DNA of 64,000 bases from contig CM057154.1 of the NCBI GenBank assembly GCA_029962745.1, positions 26,438,970 to 26,502,969 of the forward strand, given 5' to 3'. This DNA is from Echinometra lucunter (lineage: Eukaryota > Echinodermata > Echinoidea > Camarodonta > Echinometridae). The notes beneath the pieces were generated by a model. The model searched no databases, was not told the origin of the DNA, and saw only the letters and a program-made list of their open reading frames with translations. Every line of letters starts with the position of its first letter. Position 1 is the first letter of the stretch. The position numbers and the translations under genes were made by a program. Shown here in pieces: positions 1 through 12,240 of this stretch.

Positions 1-2043
1 GGGATGACTTCCTCTGGGAAAAGTGGTCCACTATGGCCGCAGGCAAATAACTTTTAATGAAATATGATTTTTTCGATGAATTAGACCCTCCTCTACAACA
101 TCCACATAGTCGCTTTCGTGGGTATTTCCTGTGAGCCTCAGCGGACGGGGTCAAACACCCCCCCCCCCCCTTTACCTTAGTCCCATATATATTACACGTG
201 GAGTATATGGGATGACCTCCTCTGGGAAAAGTGGTCCGCTGTGGCCGTAGGCAAATAACTTTTAATGAAATATGATTTTTTCGATGAAATAGACCCTCCT
301 CTACAACATCCACATAGTCGCTTTCGTGGGTATTTCCTGTGAGCCGCAGCGGACCGATTCAAACACCCCCCCCCCCTTTACCTTAGTCCCATATATATTA
401 CACGTGGAGTATATGGGATGACCTCCTCTGGGAAAAGTGGTCCGCTGTGGCCGTAGGCAAATAACTTTTAATGAAATATAATTTTTTCGATGGATTAGAC
501 CCTCCTCTACAACATCCACATAGTCGCTTTCGTGGGTATTTCCTGTGAGCCGCAGCGGACCGATTCAAACACCCTCCCCCCCCCCCTTTACCTTAGTCCC
601 ATATATATTACACGTGGAGTATATGGGATGACTTCCTCCAGGAAAAGTGGTCCGCTATGGCCTTAGGCAAATAACTTTTGATGAAATATAATTTTTTCGA
701 TGAATTAGACCCTACTCTACAACATCCACATAGTCGCTTTCGTGGGTATTTCCTGTGAGCCGCAGCGGACGGGGTCAAACACCCCCCCCCCCCTTTACCT
801 TAGTCCCATATATATTACACGTGGAGTATATGGGATGACTTCCTCTGGGAAAAGTGGTCCGCTATGGCCGCAGGCAAATAACTTTTAATGAAATATAATT
901 TTTTCGATGAATTAGACCGTCCTCTACAACATCCACATAGTCGCTTTCGTGGGTATTTCCTGTGAGCCGCAGCGGACGGGGTCAAACACCTCCCCCCCCC
1001 CCCCCTTTACCTTAGTCCCATATATATTACACGTGGAGTATATGGGATGACTTCCTCTGGGAAAAGTGGTCCGCTATGGCCGCAGGCAAATAACTTTTAA
1101 TGAAATATGATTTTTTCGATGAATTAGACCCTCCTCTACAACATCCACATAGTCGCTTTCGTGGGTATTTCCTGTGAGCCGCAGCGGACGGGGTCAAACA
1201 CCCCCCCCCCCTTTACCTTAGTCCCATATATATTACACGTGGAGTATATGGGATGACTTCCTCTGGGAAAAGTGGTCCGCTATGGCCGTAGGCAAATAAC
1301 TTTTAATGAAATATGATTTTTTCGATGAATTAGACCCTCCTCTACAACATCCACATAGTCGCTTTCGTGGGTATTTCCTGTGAGCCGCAGCGGACCGATT
1401 CAAACACACCCCCCCCCCCTTTACCTTAGTCCCATATATATTACACGTGGAGTATATGGGATGACCTCCTCTGGGAAAAGTGGTCCGCTGTGGCCGTAGG
1501 CAAATAACTTTTAATGAAATATGATTTTTTCGATGAATTAGACCCTCCTCTACAACATCCACATAGTCGCTTTCGTGGGTATTTCCTGTGAGCCGCAGCG
1601 GATCGATTCAAACACCCCCCCCCCCCCTTTACCTCAGTCCCATATATATTACACGTGGAGTATATGGGATGACTTCCTCTGGGAAAAGTGGTCCGCTATG
1701 GCCGTAGTCAAATAACTTTTAATGAAATATAACTTTTTCGATGGATTAGACCCTCCTCTACAACATCCACATAGTCGCTTTCGTGGGTATTTCCTGTGAG
1801 CCGCAGCGGACCGATTCAAACACCCCCCCCCCCCCCTCCTACCTAGTCCTCTATATATTACACGTTAAATATATAGGATGACATCCTCCGGGAAAAGTGG
1901 TCCGCTGTGGCCGTAGGCAAATAACTTTTAATGAAATATAATTTTTTCGATGGATTAGACCCTCCTCTACAACATCCACATAGTCGCTTTCGTGGGTATT
2001 TCCTGTGAGCCCTTCTGGACCGATTCAAACATCCCCCCTCAAT
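1..2043. repeat. Satellite array, ~207-bp unit with poly-C tract
   Basis: Ten head-to-tail units start near 1, 209, 415, 625, 832, 1044, 1250, 1458, 1666 and 1874, and the array runs off the left window edge. Each unit holds GGGATGAC, the run TGGTCCGCT, CTTTCGTGGGTATTTCC and a poly-C tract of about 9-14 bases; tract length explains most of the period variation (206-212 bp). Two subtypes differ before the poly-C: GACGGGGTCAAAC (units 1, 4, 5, 6) and GACCGATTCAAAC or close variants (units 2, 3, 7-10). The last unit is diverged. Short open frames here repeat with the unit and are not genes. Confidence 0.97.
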
Positions 2044-2282
2044 CCCTACCTAATTGCAGTCTAGAAAGAAAATAGTGCTTCAAAAATTTTAAAAATGATG
2101 TCATTATTTATGAAAAAATGTGCATTGTAATGGTCAACGGTCGAAATTTTTTGATTTGTCCTTTTTGCGTTTTTAAAAGATTATTTTCTGGATTATATCC
2201 CTGAAATCACATATTCTGCACCACTCCTCAAGTTGGCTTTCCGGCTGGATTCCGGCCTACTTCCATCCAGTTTTGCCAGATA
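2044..2282. other. Single-copy spacer, no gene seen
   Basis: AT-rich unique sequence between the satellite and the duplicated block. No open frame, RNA gene or repeat was recognised. Confidence 0.5.
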
Positions 2283-2567
2283 AATTTTATGGTGTCTCTG
2301 ACCAGCAAAATATTTGGAAAACACTTAGCGTCGCTCCCATTCTGCATTCCATGGCGCTATAGTACTTCCCTGGAAGTGCATTCCTCCATTATAGCAGTAT
2401 TATGCTGAAGCACTATTAGGGTTTGTCAGAATAAAACACAGACTCATGTACCATCATAAGTGTGAAAAACAATACTATAAGATGTGTCCAGGGTATCCAG
2501 AAACTAAAAAAAGTGGGAAGGGGTAGGATCGATCTTGTATGAGCACAAGGTTATATGCCCAGTTATG

Positions 2568-3715
2568 CTTCTTCTTCTTCTTCTTCTTTTTCTTTTTTTT
2601 TTCATTGTTTCAGGTGATGGTGTTGCATAAATAGGAGCACATATGGGATTTTTTTTAGAAGGGTCCCAAAGATATGTTTAAAAACAAAACAAACAAAACT
2701 TACTAGAAATGGAAAAGAAGGGAAGGGAAGAGGTTCCCCTAGCTATCATTTCAAGTTATGGCTGTGTGAAATTTTCTTTATGACATTTTATTATTATTAT
2801 CTCTATAAATTCTCTCTCTCCTTACCTCTACCCTATTTCTCTTCTCTCATGTCTTCACCTCCCATCTCTTTACATTCTCGCTCTCTATGCTGTCTCTCTC
2901 CTTCCCTCCTATCTCTCTCTCTCTCTCTCTCTCTCTCCTTACCTCCTCTCTTTCTCATCTCTTCACCACTCATCACTCCTAAATGTTATCTTTCTCTACC
3001 CCTCTCCCTCTCTCTCTCTCTCCGTTCTCTATATATTTTTCTCTCTACCCTATTTCTCTTCTTCTCTCATCTCTTCACCTCTCATCTCTTTACATTCTCG
3101 CTCTCTATCCTGTCTCTCTCCTTCCCTCCTATCTCATCTCTCTCTCTCTCCTTACCTCCTCTCTTTCTCATCTCTTCACCTCTCATCTCTCTATCCCCTT
3201 TCTCTTCTCCCCTCATCCCTTCCTCATTTCTTTATATTCTCTTTCTCTCTCTCAAATACCCCCAGCTTTTTCCTCTTTCTCATCTCTTTACATTTCTCCT
3301 TTTTACCTCATCTCCTATCTCTCATCTCTTTACATTCTCTATCACTCTCCTTCCCTCCTCTTTACATTTACATGTATCTTTCTCTAACCCCCCTCTCTCG
3401 CTCTTTTTATATTTTCTCTTTCTCATCTTTCTATCCCTTCTTCTTCTCTCCTTTTTCTCTTTCATCTCTTTACAATTTTTTTCTCTTACCCCCCCTCTCT
3501 TCTTTCCACCTCATTTCATCATCACTTCACTTGCTAATCTCTTCCCTCTTTTCTTCCTCCCTCATCCCATCTCTCTCCTTTCCTTCCTCCCTTTCTCATC
3601 TCTCCACATGTCATATGGGCCTGCTATCATCTATCTACCCCTTTTCTCTTCTTACCTTCTCTCTTTCTCTCTCATAATCTTCCACCTTTCTCTCTTCAAT
3701 CATTTCAACACTCCC
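2568..3715. repeat. CTT microsatellite and polypyrimidine tract (copy A)
   Basis: A (CTT)n/T-rich run at 2568-2601 is followed, from about 2805, by roughly 900 bases that are almost purely C/T on the plus strand. The tract is built of (TC)n and recurring pieces such as CATCTCTTTACATTCTC. Open frames rich in Ser, Leu, Phe and Pro here are composition artefacts. The matching tract in copy B is at about 12528-13712. Confidence 0.95.
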
Positions 3716-6530
3716 AGCACTAATGATATGGGTACTTTTCATATTTTCATAGTTTATTTCATATTCCATTTTCTCTCCAGTTACAATAATGGAGAATAAG
3801 TCATATTTATCATTCTTGGTAATATATATAAAGTTAGATTGGCAATATGTATCTACATGTATGCAATAGTCATATACAAATAAGTTTACAAAGATGTAAA
3901 CAAAACAACATTTACATCTTCTCTTATCGTAAGGGAAAACAAACAAAACACATTAACAGAGACACCCACACAAACAAAATACACTGCTGTTGTGTATCTT
4001 CAAGTCTGACAAATCATATGGCATCCATATACTGCATCGTTTACATATAATAACATAAGAATAAATTGACCTGTCAAATTAGTCCTTGTAAGACTTCATT
4101 ATGACAAAAGAGATTTTTCAAGTAAATCATTATGAATACTTCATGTAAATGTAAGTCCATCAAAAGAAAGAATTGTTGTCGTTGCATCACATGAAAATCA
4201 TTTAATAGAAAATATGCTGCATATAAGTCAGAATTAATTAGTAATGGCTGTAGAAATACATATCAGTAAATTCCATCAGAAATCAGCAAATCTGATAGAT
4301 AAAAGTCATTTCAGATTAATAAAACTCATTTTGAAATGAAGTGTCTTTATTAAGTAAATGTGTGGAAGGAAACAATAGTGCTTACACACAATGCACATTT
4401 ATCTGGAGTACCGGCATGCAACAGCATGTTTCTGAAAATACTTTTAAGTTCATTCAATTGTTTCAAATTCTTCCACTCTAAAATTTGGTCAACTCTCATG
4501 TGTGATCTATACATGTACATGTATTCATAAACAGCATGGCCAAAACTACCATGAAATAAGATTTATTACTGCTATTTTTCAAAGGGAGTAAAGGAGACTG
4601 CTGACTTTGAAGGCATTCACTTAAATTTAAAACCATAGAGGAATATAGAAATAAACTGATAGTATACAAAATTCTCATACTAAACATTCTATTTCTCAAA
4701 AAGTGCAAGTTCCTATGGCTATCTCTTGATGCTCAAGGGAGTCTAATCCCTTTGTGATTTATGTTTTGTACATGCACAAAAATCTGATTTGGATAAAATA
4801 CATAATTTTGATTGGCATTCTGAATTTAAATGCCTGTAACATTATCAAAACATAGTATTTTAAATTGCTGTCGTGTCATCAATTAAATCATCTACTCTTT
4901 GGATTACAAACTTCATGAATCGGTGGGAATTTCCATTTTTTACAAATACTTCAATAAAAGAAATGACAATAAATACTTCTTTCTTTATACCTACAAAGGT
5001 GGTTGTTATCTATTGTATTTGATATTGTCAAATTGAAATGTAGCACACTAGGATAAAATATAGCCTTAAACTTTGCATAGTATAATGAAGGTACTAAAAT
5101 AAACCCAATGTCCCTTGTGAATGCTTTGGAGTTTAGGTGGAAATCTATGAATGTTTGAAGCATTAGTGCCTCTTCAGTTTAAAGTCATAAACCCAATGTC
5201 CCTTGAGAATGCTTCAGAGTTAAGGTAGAAACCTATGAATGTTTGAAGCATTAATGTCTCTTCATTTTAAGTCATACACTTTGGGCATGACTATGACATT
5301 TTATGCACGTCAATAAGTGAATGTATATTCTATTCAATACAAATAATTTCTTATCCATATAAGGATTGTTTCTCTTCTAGAATACCTTAGCATACAGACA
5401 AAACTGCAACATCTGTAAACAGAAACATGAGCTCTAAACAAAACTTTATTTTAATTTTGTTTTGTTAACATATCTATTCCATCTCATTTCATTAAGGTGG
5501 AATCCTATGAATTTCATTTTCATTTCATTGGGCTTTTAGAGAAATTGGCAGGGGGATTGCAATTGTTTTCTCACTGAATAAGAGGGTATATCGAAGGTTA
5601 CTAGAATGAAATGAATACAAAACATATGCACTAGGTGCTGAATACAAAATATACATATTTTTTTTCACAGAAAAATGCTTATTATAGATTTTGGTCGATC
5701 AAACAGTTGTTTTAGATTCGACTGCATTGGCAAATATGCGTAAGCTAACCTTCTTTTAAATTTACATTGTTTTTCAAAACCATAAAGTACAATATATGCC
5801 ATAGTGCATTATGCACTCTGTTTATTATACACACAAAATATATATAACATTCAACATACACACACACACGCAAGTAAGCACATACACACATCGACACATA
5901 CATATGAATATGATAATGTCTACAAAAAGTAAAAGCAATGAAATCTTCAAATCATTTCCAGAGGAACATAATGCTGGACAGTAACATTTGAATAACAAGT
6001 GTATCACTAATCACTGAAGTTTTGTCAAAGTGATTACACAATGGTAACAAATTTTTTGATATATGATACAGAATAGAATTCTAAGAACAATAAGATTAAA
6101 AATTTGATGATTTTCATTCGATGATTTTCAATCGATATGAATGCATTTTGGCAAATTATGTGTGATGAGTCAAGGGGTGACCTAAAAATTTGAGTATGAA
6201 GTATAATGTGGTTACCCAGCTTAGCGCATTACAGTTGTGGCGTACGCTAGACTGTACAATTGAATATGTATTATACCGTGCGCACATTTTGCTAGAATTA
6301 CGCGACAAGTAACCACAGTGACGTCATTGCCGGTACCCAATGAAACTGTGACACAGTTGAGGGGCCAAAAATAGGCTGAAATCTTACCATGTTTTGGGTT
6401 TTTCTTGGCAACACGACTTTCTAAAAAAACTTTAGGCAGATGATTTTCTGCTAATAAAATCATGCTCTTTTAAATGAAGGAGCTTTGTTTCAGCATTGGG
6501 TACAACCCTTTAAACTAGCTTAACAGGTAG
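3716..6530. other. AT-rich flank, no gene seen (copy A)
   Basis: This is sequence downstream of the TMEM132 stop codon, matched in copy B. It contains short ACAC-rich runs and, at 5110-5260, a local ~90-bp tandem duplication around CCCAATGTCCCTTG. No coding exon or RNA gene was recognised. Confidence 0.5.
6319..6326. promoter_or_regulatory. CRE palindrome TGACGTCA (also 16221-16228)
   Basis: A perfect 8-bp cAMP-response-element palindrome is present in both copies of the duplicated block. It lies about 200 bp from an AACATGGCGGAC sequence that resembles YY1-type sites. Whether it regulates anything is unknown; a chance match is possible. Confidence 0.25.
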
Positions 6531-8129
6531 CACTATGAACATGGCGGACAAAGAAAGCGGACAAAATAAACAACCTCTCATTCTACCCATCACAATGGTT
6601 CTGGTAGTCAAAAGAACATCCCTTCACTGCTATTATCTGAAACATGTGGGACAGGTGTCACATGCATATTCACCTGGAACTACTGATTAAACATAATCAG
6701 CCACAGCGTAGGACCCCAATTAAATCCTCGTAAACTCGTAAAAGCTTTTGAATTCGTAACGGCTACCGAAGGCCTCGCTGAGAGAGGATCAATGAATCGT
6801 CGAAAATACAACCTCTCGTTTCTCCCTTATTTTGGCACCAAAATTCATAAAAATTTCAGATTACATCAGAAATGATGATATTATCTTCATTTCCATTTTC
6901 TCTGAAAACGGTTGGGTATTTTTGGAAATGCAAGTATTTTTCAGTTCCAGAGGACCGTGGGAAGAGGTGTTTGTTTTTTCCCGACACAACCGTTGGAGAG
7001 CATGAATATGCAAACAATTGACATATTACTAGACTTTAGTATCCAGGCTAACTTTCTGTGTATTTTCATGTTTGCGCAATGAGTAGTTTTCTGTAAATCT
7101 GCCTTCAAAAGTCATGGTTTTTAACATAAAAACGACTGTAAACTATCACTACTACGCATGCGCTTTTCCTATGAATGTGCTAAGTAGAGCAATTACGTCA
7201 TGCATATCACTGCCTGATCACTGCGTTGCACGTGCACGGGTACTCGCGACGACCAGCGAAGCACTGCTGCAGCCCCCAGCAAGCAGCAAAGCCTTCGATT
7301 AATTCACTGTTTATGCGAGGCCAAGATAATTGTATGCACGTAATTTTCTTTCAGTTTCCTTTCTTTGAAATTCTTCATCATCTGTTTACCGTGCCATGCT
7401 TTGTTCTATGTTTTCTGAACCATTTATTTCATCTAGAAGTGCACGGGTCTCGTACGGTTCGTGCCACAGATATTTCAGTTGGCTTCGCACAGTCACACTG
7501 CGCAGTATACAGTGCGAAGCTTCGAAGGCCGTGCATGAACCGTGGTACGTGGGGACTACACGAGATGAATCTTGAACGGTTCGTGAATGACATTGCCTTG
7601 GATTTTTTCCCGACATAACCGTGTGACAAGTAAATTTTGAAAAGATATTCGGAGGAGACTTTCGATATACTTTGATTGTTCATATGTGCAAGCCTCGATC
7701 TTGGGCAATAACGGAAAATATGAAAAAATAACGTAACTTTTGCTAACTAAAAAAAAAAAAAAAAGAAGCATCTCATTTCACTAATTTTTCATATAATAAA
7801 ACATGATTCTGCTACAAATAATTATCATGATGCGTTAGAGCAACTCTCATTCTTTAATTTGAAGTTTGGTTCATCTCATTTGGTGGTTTCTAAGGCGAGA
7901 TTTTGCAGTTTAGCCAAGACTCCTCCGTAGCGGTTTTACGTAAACAAATTGTTTACTTTATGCAAATTAGGCAGCACGCAGTGAAAGCTTTCGGGCAGTT
8001 AATTGGGGTGCTACGCTGTGGCTGTAATAGCTGTGAAGGGATGTTCTTTTAACTACCAGAACCATTGTGAAGGGTAGAATGAGGGGTTGTTTATTTTGTC
8101 CGCTTTCTTTGTCTTTCATTTTCATAGTG
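6531..8129. repeat. Pair of 105-bp inverted arms flanking an insertion
   Basis: Left arm 6531-6635 and right arm 8025-8129 are near-perfect reverse complements (left CACTATGAAC...GCTATTA, right TAATAGCTG...TTCATAGTG). A 58-bp spacer and the 1327-bp element at 6698-8024 separate them. In copy B the arms lie only 58 bp apart (16427-16531 and 16590-16694), forming a long hairpin. The arms probably come from an older foldback or MITE-type element. Confidence 0.9.
6698..8024. mobile_element. Non-autonomous DNA transposon, 1327 bp, present only in copy A
   Basis: The ends are CAGCCACAGCGTAG and its reverse complement CTACGCTGTGGCTG. The terminal inverted repeat (TIR) extends through ACCCCAATTAA, with about 25 of 26 bases paired. 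The element is flanked by the direct repeat TAAT (6694-6697 and 8025-8028). Copy B has a single TAAT (16590-16593) at the same site, an apparent empty site. No transposase frame is visible. A 4-bp target duplication fits several DNA transposon superfamilies, so I do not assign one. Internal repeats include TTTTTTCCCGACAYAACCG near 6976 and 7600. Confidence 0.85.
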
Positions 8130-8920
8130 TAGCATTTCCCACCTTCCTTTCTTCTATAGATACCTATACTAAAAGATACATACAGTGTGCAGATATTCCG
8201 AAAAAATTTGGTCCTTGTATTGTAGAGGGTAAATAAAGGTTATTTTCTAGTTTTAGAAATGAAAAAAAAGGATAGAAAAAGTCTAAACTGCAATAAATAA
8301 TGCATGCCCAGCCATTCTGTATATAATTGTTTGATACACTGGGCTAAGTTCTAAGGCAAAAAATTATGGAAGGATTGAGCAAATCAAATTTGGCAATGTG
8401 CGTAACCCGCGATCTAAAGAAAATTGTGTTCAGCTTTTAAGGGTTCAACTTTTGCGCAAAAAGTAATTTCGAGCACGTTCTTGTTCTTTAGTAATTATTT
8501 GCAGGTTGCAACAGCCATCATACTTCATGACTAACAGTTATGCATTATTAGGTAATTTTATTCAGGCATGATGAAATTTCATCATCAGAACTCAAAATAG
8601 TTAAGAGGGTTGCATGTATTTACACAAAAGAATAAATTTGTGACAACTTTGGGGGTAAATGAGGCTTGAATTGGCAACCCTATTCATAAATTTTAAAGAA
8701 ATCTTTCCCTACAGGGAGATAAAAAGTATAGCACTAATGTTCTCCTACCAAGGATAGGTTTGGGTTGGGTTGGTCTGCGGGTAGTTTGAGAGATTTGAGT
8801 AAATCTACATATTCAATGCAATGTTACTGCTGTGGTAATTCGTATCTGATGTTTTAAGAAATGAAAAAGGTGTACACATCATTGCTTTCATCTTGTTGGA
8901 CATTACCATGTACACAAGCG
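8130..8920. other. Flank downstream of TMEM132 stop (copy A)
   Basis: On the minus strand this is the sequence immediately 3' of the TMEM132 stop codon and may hold its 3' UTR. The same region in copy B is 16695-17476, where a minus-strand AATAAA occurs within CTGAATAAAATTACC near 17124. No transcript end can be fixed from sequence alone. Confidence 0.35.
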
Positions 8921-10117
8921 CTATGTGCAACTTTCCTTCAAGTTATCAAGATAATTTAAGATCTGACTGATTTCCATCCCTTCCAATCCAGACTTCAATG
9001 GCATGCTGTCATCTGAAGGGTTCAGAGTTATTCTTACATCACAAGAACTGTTCGATTGGTTGGTGTTCAATGAAGGTGACACGTCCCTTGAAAACTGGTT
9101 CTGAACTATTGTCTAGTGGGGTTGCAGCGAACGAGTTTGTTTTATCACTAGTCTTATCATTATTTCCTGAAGTGCATTCTTCTTTTGAAGACTCCTCTAC
9201 ATTTTGGGGTGCCTCTTCAAGCCCCTCCAATGAACTCTCTTCATTATCCTCACCATCCATCACCACACCACAGTCAACATCCTGCGAATCGTTGCTTGCA
9301 CGGTGTTCCCGTGCCACTTGCGTCAATGATGTCTCCTCCATGATGCCATGATGCGTAACCTTTGACTTTCCTCCGAGCTGTGTCGCTCAATGCTGACCTC
9401 GCTCTCTGTGCCAATGGCTTCATCACGGCTGCTCCCCTCCTCCTCATCCTTATGTCTTAGGGGGATGTTTTCAGCAGGGTCCATGGGGTAGCGAGGGTGC
9501 TCCTCCTGCATGCCAAAAATGACCCAGTTCTGTGGGTAAGGAACTGGCTGGGGGTGTTTCGGCATCCTCTTGGCCCTGCGGTATTTTGCCATGAACATCA
9601 CACAGTTCACCATAAAGGCCAGGATCGCTAAACTAAACACACTTAGCAGCACATACATCCCAATCTCGATGCCTGATAAGGGATCATCATCATCGGTCAA
9701 CCCCAACATCCAGTGGAGCTTCTGTGGATGTTTCTGACTGATCATTTCTTCGTCCACCTGATCCCATAGGGTATATATTGTTAAAGTCAATGTCCAGCGG
9801 TATCGATGAGATCACGCTTGAACCTTTCTTCCCAGAGTTGGCATCCACAAGGTCAAAGTTCACCCTTACAATCCCATAATCCACCATACCTGGTGCTCGG
9901 GTCAGACTCCTCCATAAGCTGTTTGTGCCTGATGGTAATGAGGCTGAATCGGTGTTGATCAGACCTGCATACTTGGGATTGTTGAAGGTTACATTGACAG
10001 GGACAAGGTCGTAGATGATGGCATTGCTACGTCGGCGCTTCATGCAAGGCTTGGGTAGAGATACTTCAAGCATGATGGAGGTGCTGCCCTCTCCCATTGC
10101 GATTAGACCAGGATATC
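8921..10117 (-). pseudogene. TMEM132 terminal exon, copy A (frames broken)
   Basis: This is the copy of the intact exon at 17477-18670. The encoded protein matches closely but needs frame changes. There is an extra C in the CCCC at 9701-9704, just before the membrane segment. A net +2 change occurs at 9338-9353, where ATG is repeated and a C is missing. An extra A lies in AAAA at 9091-9094. One C is missing at the acceptor edge near 10117. A further +1/-1 pair near 9550 cancels out. Most changes are in homopolymers, which suggests sequencing error in a poorly polished haplotype contig rather than true decay. Either reading leaves this copy unable to encode the protein as written. Confidence 0.85.
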
Positions 10118-11105
10118 CTGTAAAGATGGTGACAAAACATAGAGATTTATCTTAACAAAAGAATACAAGAAGTAGTCAACAATAAATCAGTGTGTTTTAT
10201 CATTTGAACCACACCTTTCACTTTTGTTCCTGTTTTTATATGAATCCGTGCTATACACAAAGTCATTTCAATCATACTCCTTGGTTTCCGATATTACATG
10301 TGCATCTACATGCATGTATTTTCAAAGTACGTATTAAACAACAAGTATTCTGTTTAGTGTTGGTGTAGTATGCAGTAATGTGAAACAAAAACTGACAATA
10401 AAATTTTAGATTTTGCTGCGGCATGATCTACTTAAATCAAGACAATTACATTTTGAACTGAATAATGCTGTATACAAAAGGTTACATAGAAACATGTAAT
10501 AATGAAATTATCTTAATATTCAAAATTGTCTAGGAGGTCTACCTTTAAAATGATTGTCACAAGTGTCACACAGAGATTCTTCTTTCATTTCTTTTTTAAC
10601 CAAAATTCTCAGAATGAATACAACTGTAATTCTTATCACTGCTAACTGATAACTGCTTACAATATTCTAATCATAACCTCCTCCCTTTTCTTATTCTGCC
10701 TATATCATTTCCATCATAACTGTTATCACAGCATAATTACATAAATGCAATATTTTATTTTCAAAGCTGCTGAAGGGATGTTTTTCACAAGAGGAATATG
10801 ATTTCATCATTAAACTACTTGCAATTCTTTATCGTTCTGATCAGAATTTTCATTACAGCACCAATGATGATTCTTTCCAGCAATTGTGATTCTTATAATC
10901 ACTCAAATAGAGATTACTATCATGAATGGAAGGGTTAATGACTGCAATCACAATTCCCCACCACAAGATGACTGTCATCGAAATAACAATGATGACTCTT
11001 CACTGCAATCATGATTCTTATACTGATTCTTCTACTGATTCTAATACTGATTCTTATACGGATTCCTATACTGATTCTTATACTACGGTATTTTCCCTGG
11101 CTCAC
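10118..11105 (-). other. TMEM132 intron, copy A, with a 12-bp tandem repeat
   Basis: Intronic sequence equivalent to 18671-19679. Near the donor of the next exon, a degenerate 12-bp repeat, ATACTGATTCTT, runs from about 11018 to 11090 (about 19592-19655 in copy B, with different unit changes). It is open in one frame (Thr-Asp-Ser-Tyr repeats), but nothing supports translation. Confidence 0.7.
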
Positions 11106-11242
11106 CTGGACAGAATCTGGGCTTCCAGGATAATCTGTGGATCTAGGGTTGTTATAGCAACAGTGTAATCATTCACACTGACATCCTGCAGAGCAAGGCT
11201 GGTGCCATCATCAAAGATGAGCATAGCATCCAAGACAGCTTC
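11106..11242 (-). pseudogene. TMEM132 penultimate exon, copy A (1-bp short)
   Basis: Copy of the exon at 19680-19817. Acceptor (TAG) and donor (GTGAGC-type) are kept, but the exon is 137 bp instead of 138: the TTT run of copy B is TT here (near 11123). The loss breaks the frame. Like the changes in the terminal exon, it sits in a homopolymer. Confidence 0.8.
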
Positions 11243-11281
11243 CTACAAAATAATACAAGAGAGAAAAAAAAAATGATTGGT

Positions 11282-11781
11282 NNNNNNNNNNNNNNNNNNN
11301 NNNNNNNNNNNNNNNNNNNNNNNNNNNNNNNNNNNNNNNNNNNNNNNNNNNNNNNNNNNNNNNNNNNNNNNNNNNNNNNNNNNNNNNNNNNNNNNNNNNN
11401 NNNNNNNNNNNNNNNNNNNNNNNNNNNNNNNNNNNNNNNNNNNNNNNNNNNNNNNNNNNNNNNNNNNNNNNNNNNNNNNNNNNNNNNNNNNNNNNNNNNN
11501 NNNNNNNNNNNNNNNNNNNNNNNNNNNNNNNNNNNNNNNNNNNNNNNNNNNNNNNNNNNNNNNNNNNNNNNNNNNNNNNNNNNNNNNNNNNNNNNNNNNN
11601 NNNNNNNNNNNNNNNNNNNNNNNNNNNNNNNNNNNNNNNNNNNNNNNNNNNNNNNNNNNNNNNNNNNNNNNNNNNNNNNNNNNNNNNNNNNNNNNNNNNN
11701 NNNNNNNNNNNNNNNNNNNNNNNNNNNNNNNNNNNNNNNNNNNNNNNNNNNNNNNNNNNNNNNNNNNNNNNNNNNNNNNNN
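11282..11781. other. Assembly gap, exactly 500 N
   Basis: Exactly 500 N, which suggests a placeholder for a gap of unknown size. Open frames across it are artefacts. The gap separates the end of duplicated copy A from the start of a second contig. Confidence 0.99.
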
Positions 11782-12240
11782 ATTGCCTTCATTAAAAAAT
11801 TAAAATGTGCGCGAACTATGGTCACCCCATCATAAAAGGAAGTCTTTCCGTGAAGAGTCCCTGAATTAGAAGATATCTAGCAAATTTATTTTGAAAACAT
11901 AAAACCTGCTTAAGGCAATTTTGTTGTCTGTTTGACTATTGCAACGGTGAATGTTCGCCACAGTCCGAGGTATGTTTGGCCCTTTGAGTGGATTAGTTGC
12001 GCAATTTTAAAAAGAAAAAAATACTTCCTGCATTCAACATACACAAAAGTCAAGGCAAGGGACCATGAACAAGAAACTGTACATTGTCTCCTCCATAAAA
12101 ATAAAATCCATAAGCTTTCCACAAAAAACACGGTTCACATTCAAAGAATACTCACATACTGAGCTAATGGAAAGCTGGAATTTCTGACAGAAAGGTGCAA
12201 AATGCTCTTTTATGATTAAGAGTTGTCAGGCAACTATTTT
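11782..12240. other. Unique contig start before copy B, no gene seen
   Basis: This sequence does not match the region left of copy A (2044-2282). It is AT-rich, with no supported gene. If A and B are alleles, this segment and 1-2282 mark a structural difference or a mis-join. Confidence 0.5.

Larger units (their letters stand above)
2283..11281. repeat. Large duplicated block, copy A
   Basis: From AAATTTTATGGTGTC onward this block is collinear with 12241-19857. The two copies differ by scattered substitutions, small indels and one 1.3-kb insertion present only here (6698-8024). Copy A stops exactly where the run of N begins, at the point matching 19857 in copy B. It carries the 3' end of a TMEM132 gene with broken frames. 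The most economical reading is a second haplotype retained in the assembly. Confidence 0.95.

Noticed and set aside
301..1562. Minus-strand frames of 72 and 109 codons
   Set aside because: They repeat with the 207-bp satellite unit and end wherever poly-C length shifts the frame.
2780..3799. 339-codon plus-strand frame (and relatives at 12748-13794)
   Set aside because: Lies in a C/T-only tract; the Ser/Leu/Phe/Pro repetition is composition, and the frames differ between the two copies.
7114..7771. Overlapping frames in both directions
   Set aside because: Interior of the non-autonomous transposon; no domain, and absent from copy B.
11211..11825. Frames across the run of N
   Set aside because: Artefact of the assembly gap.
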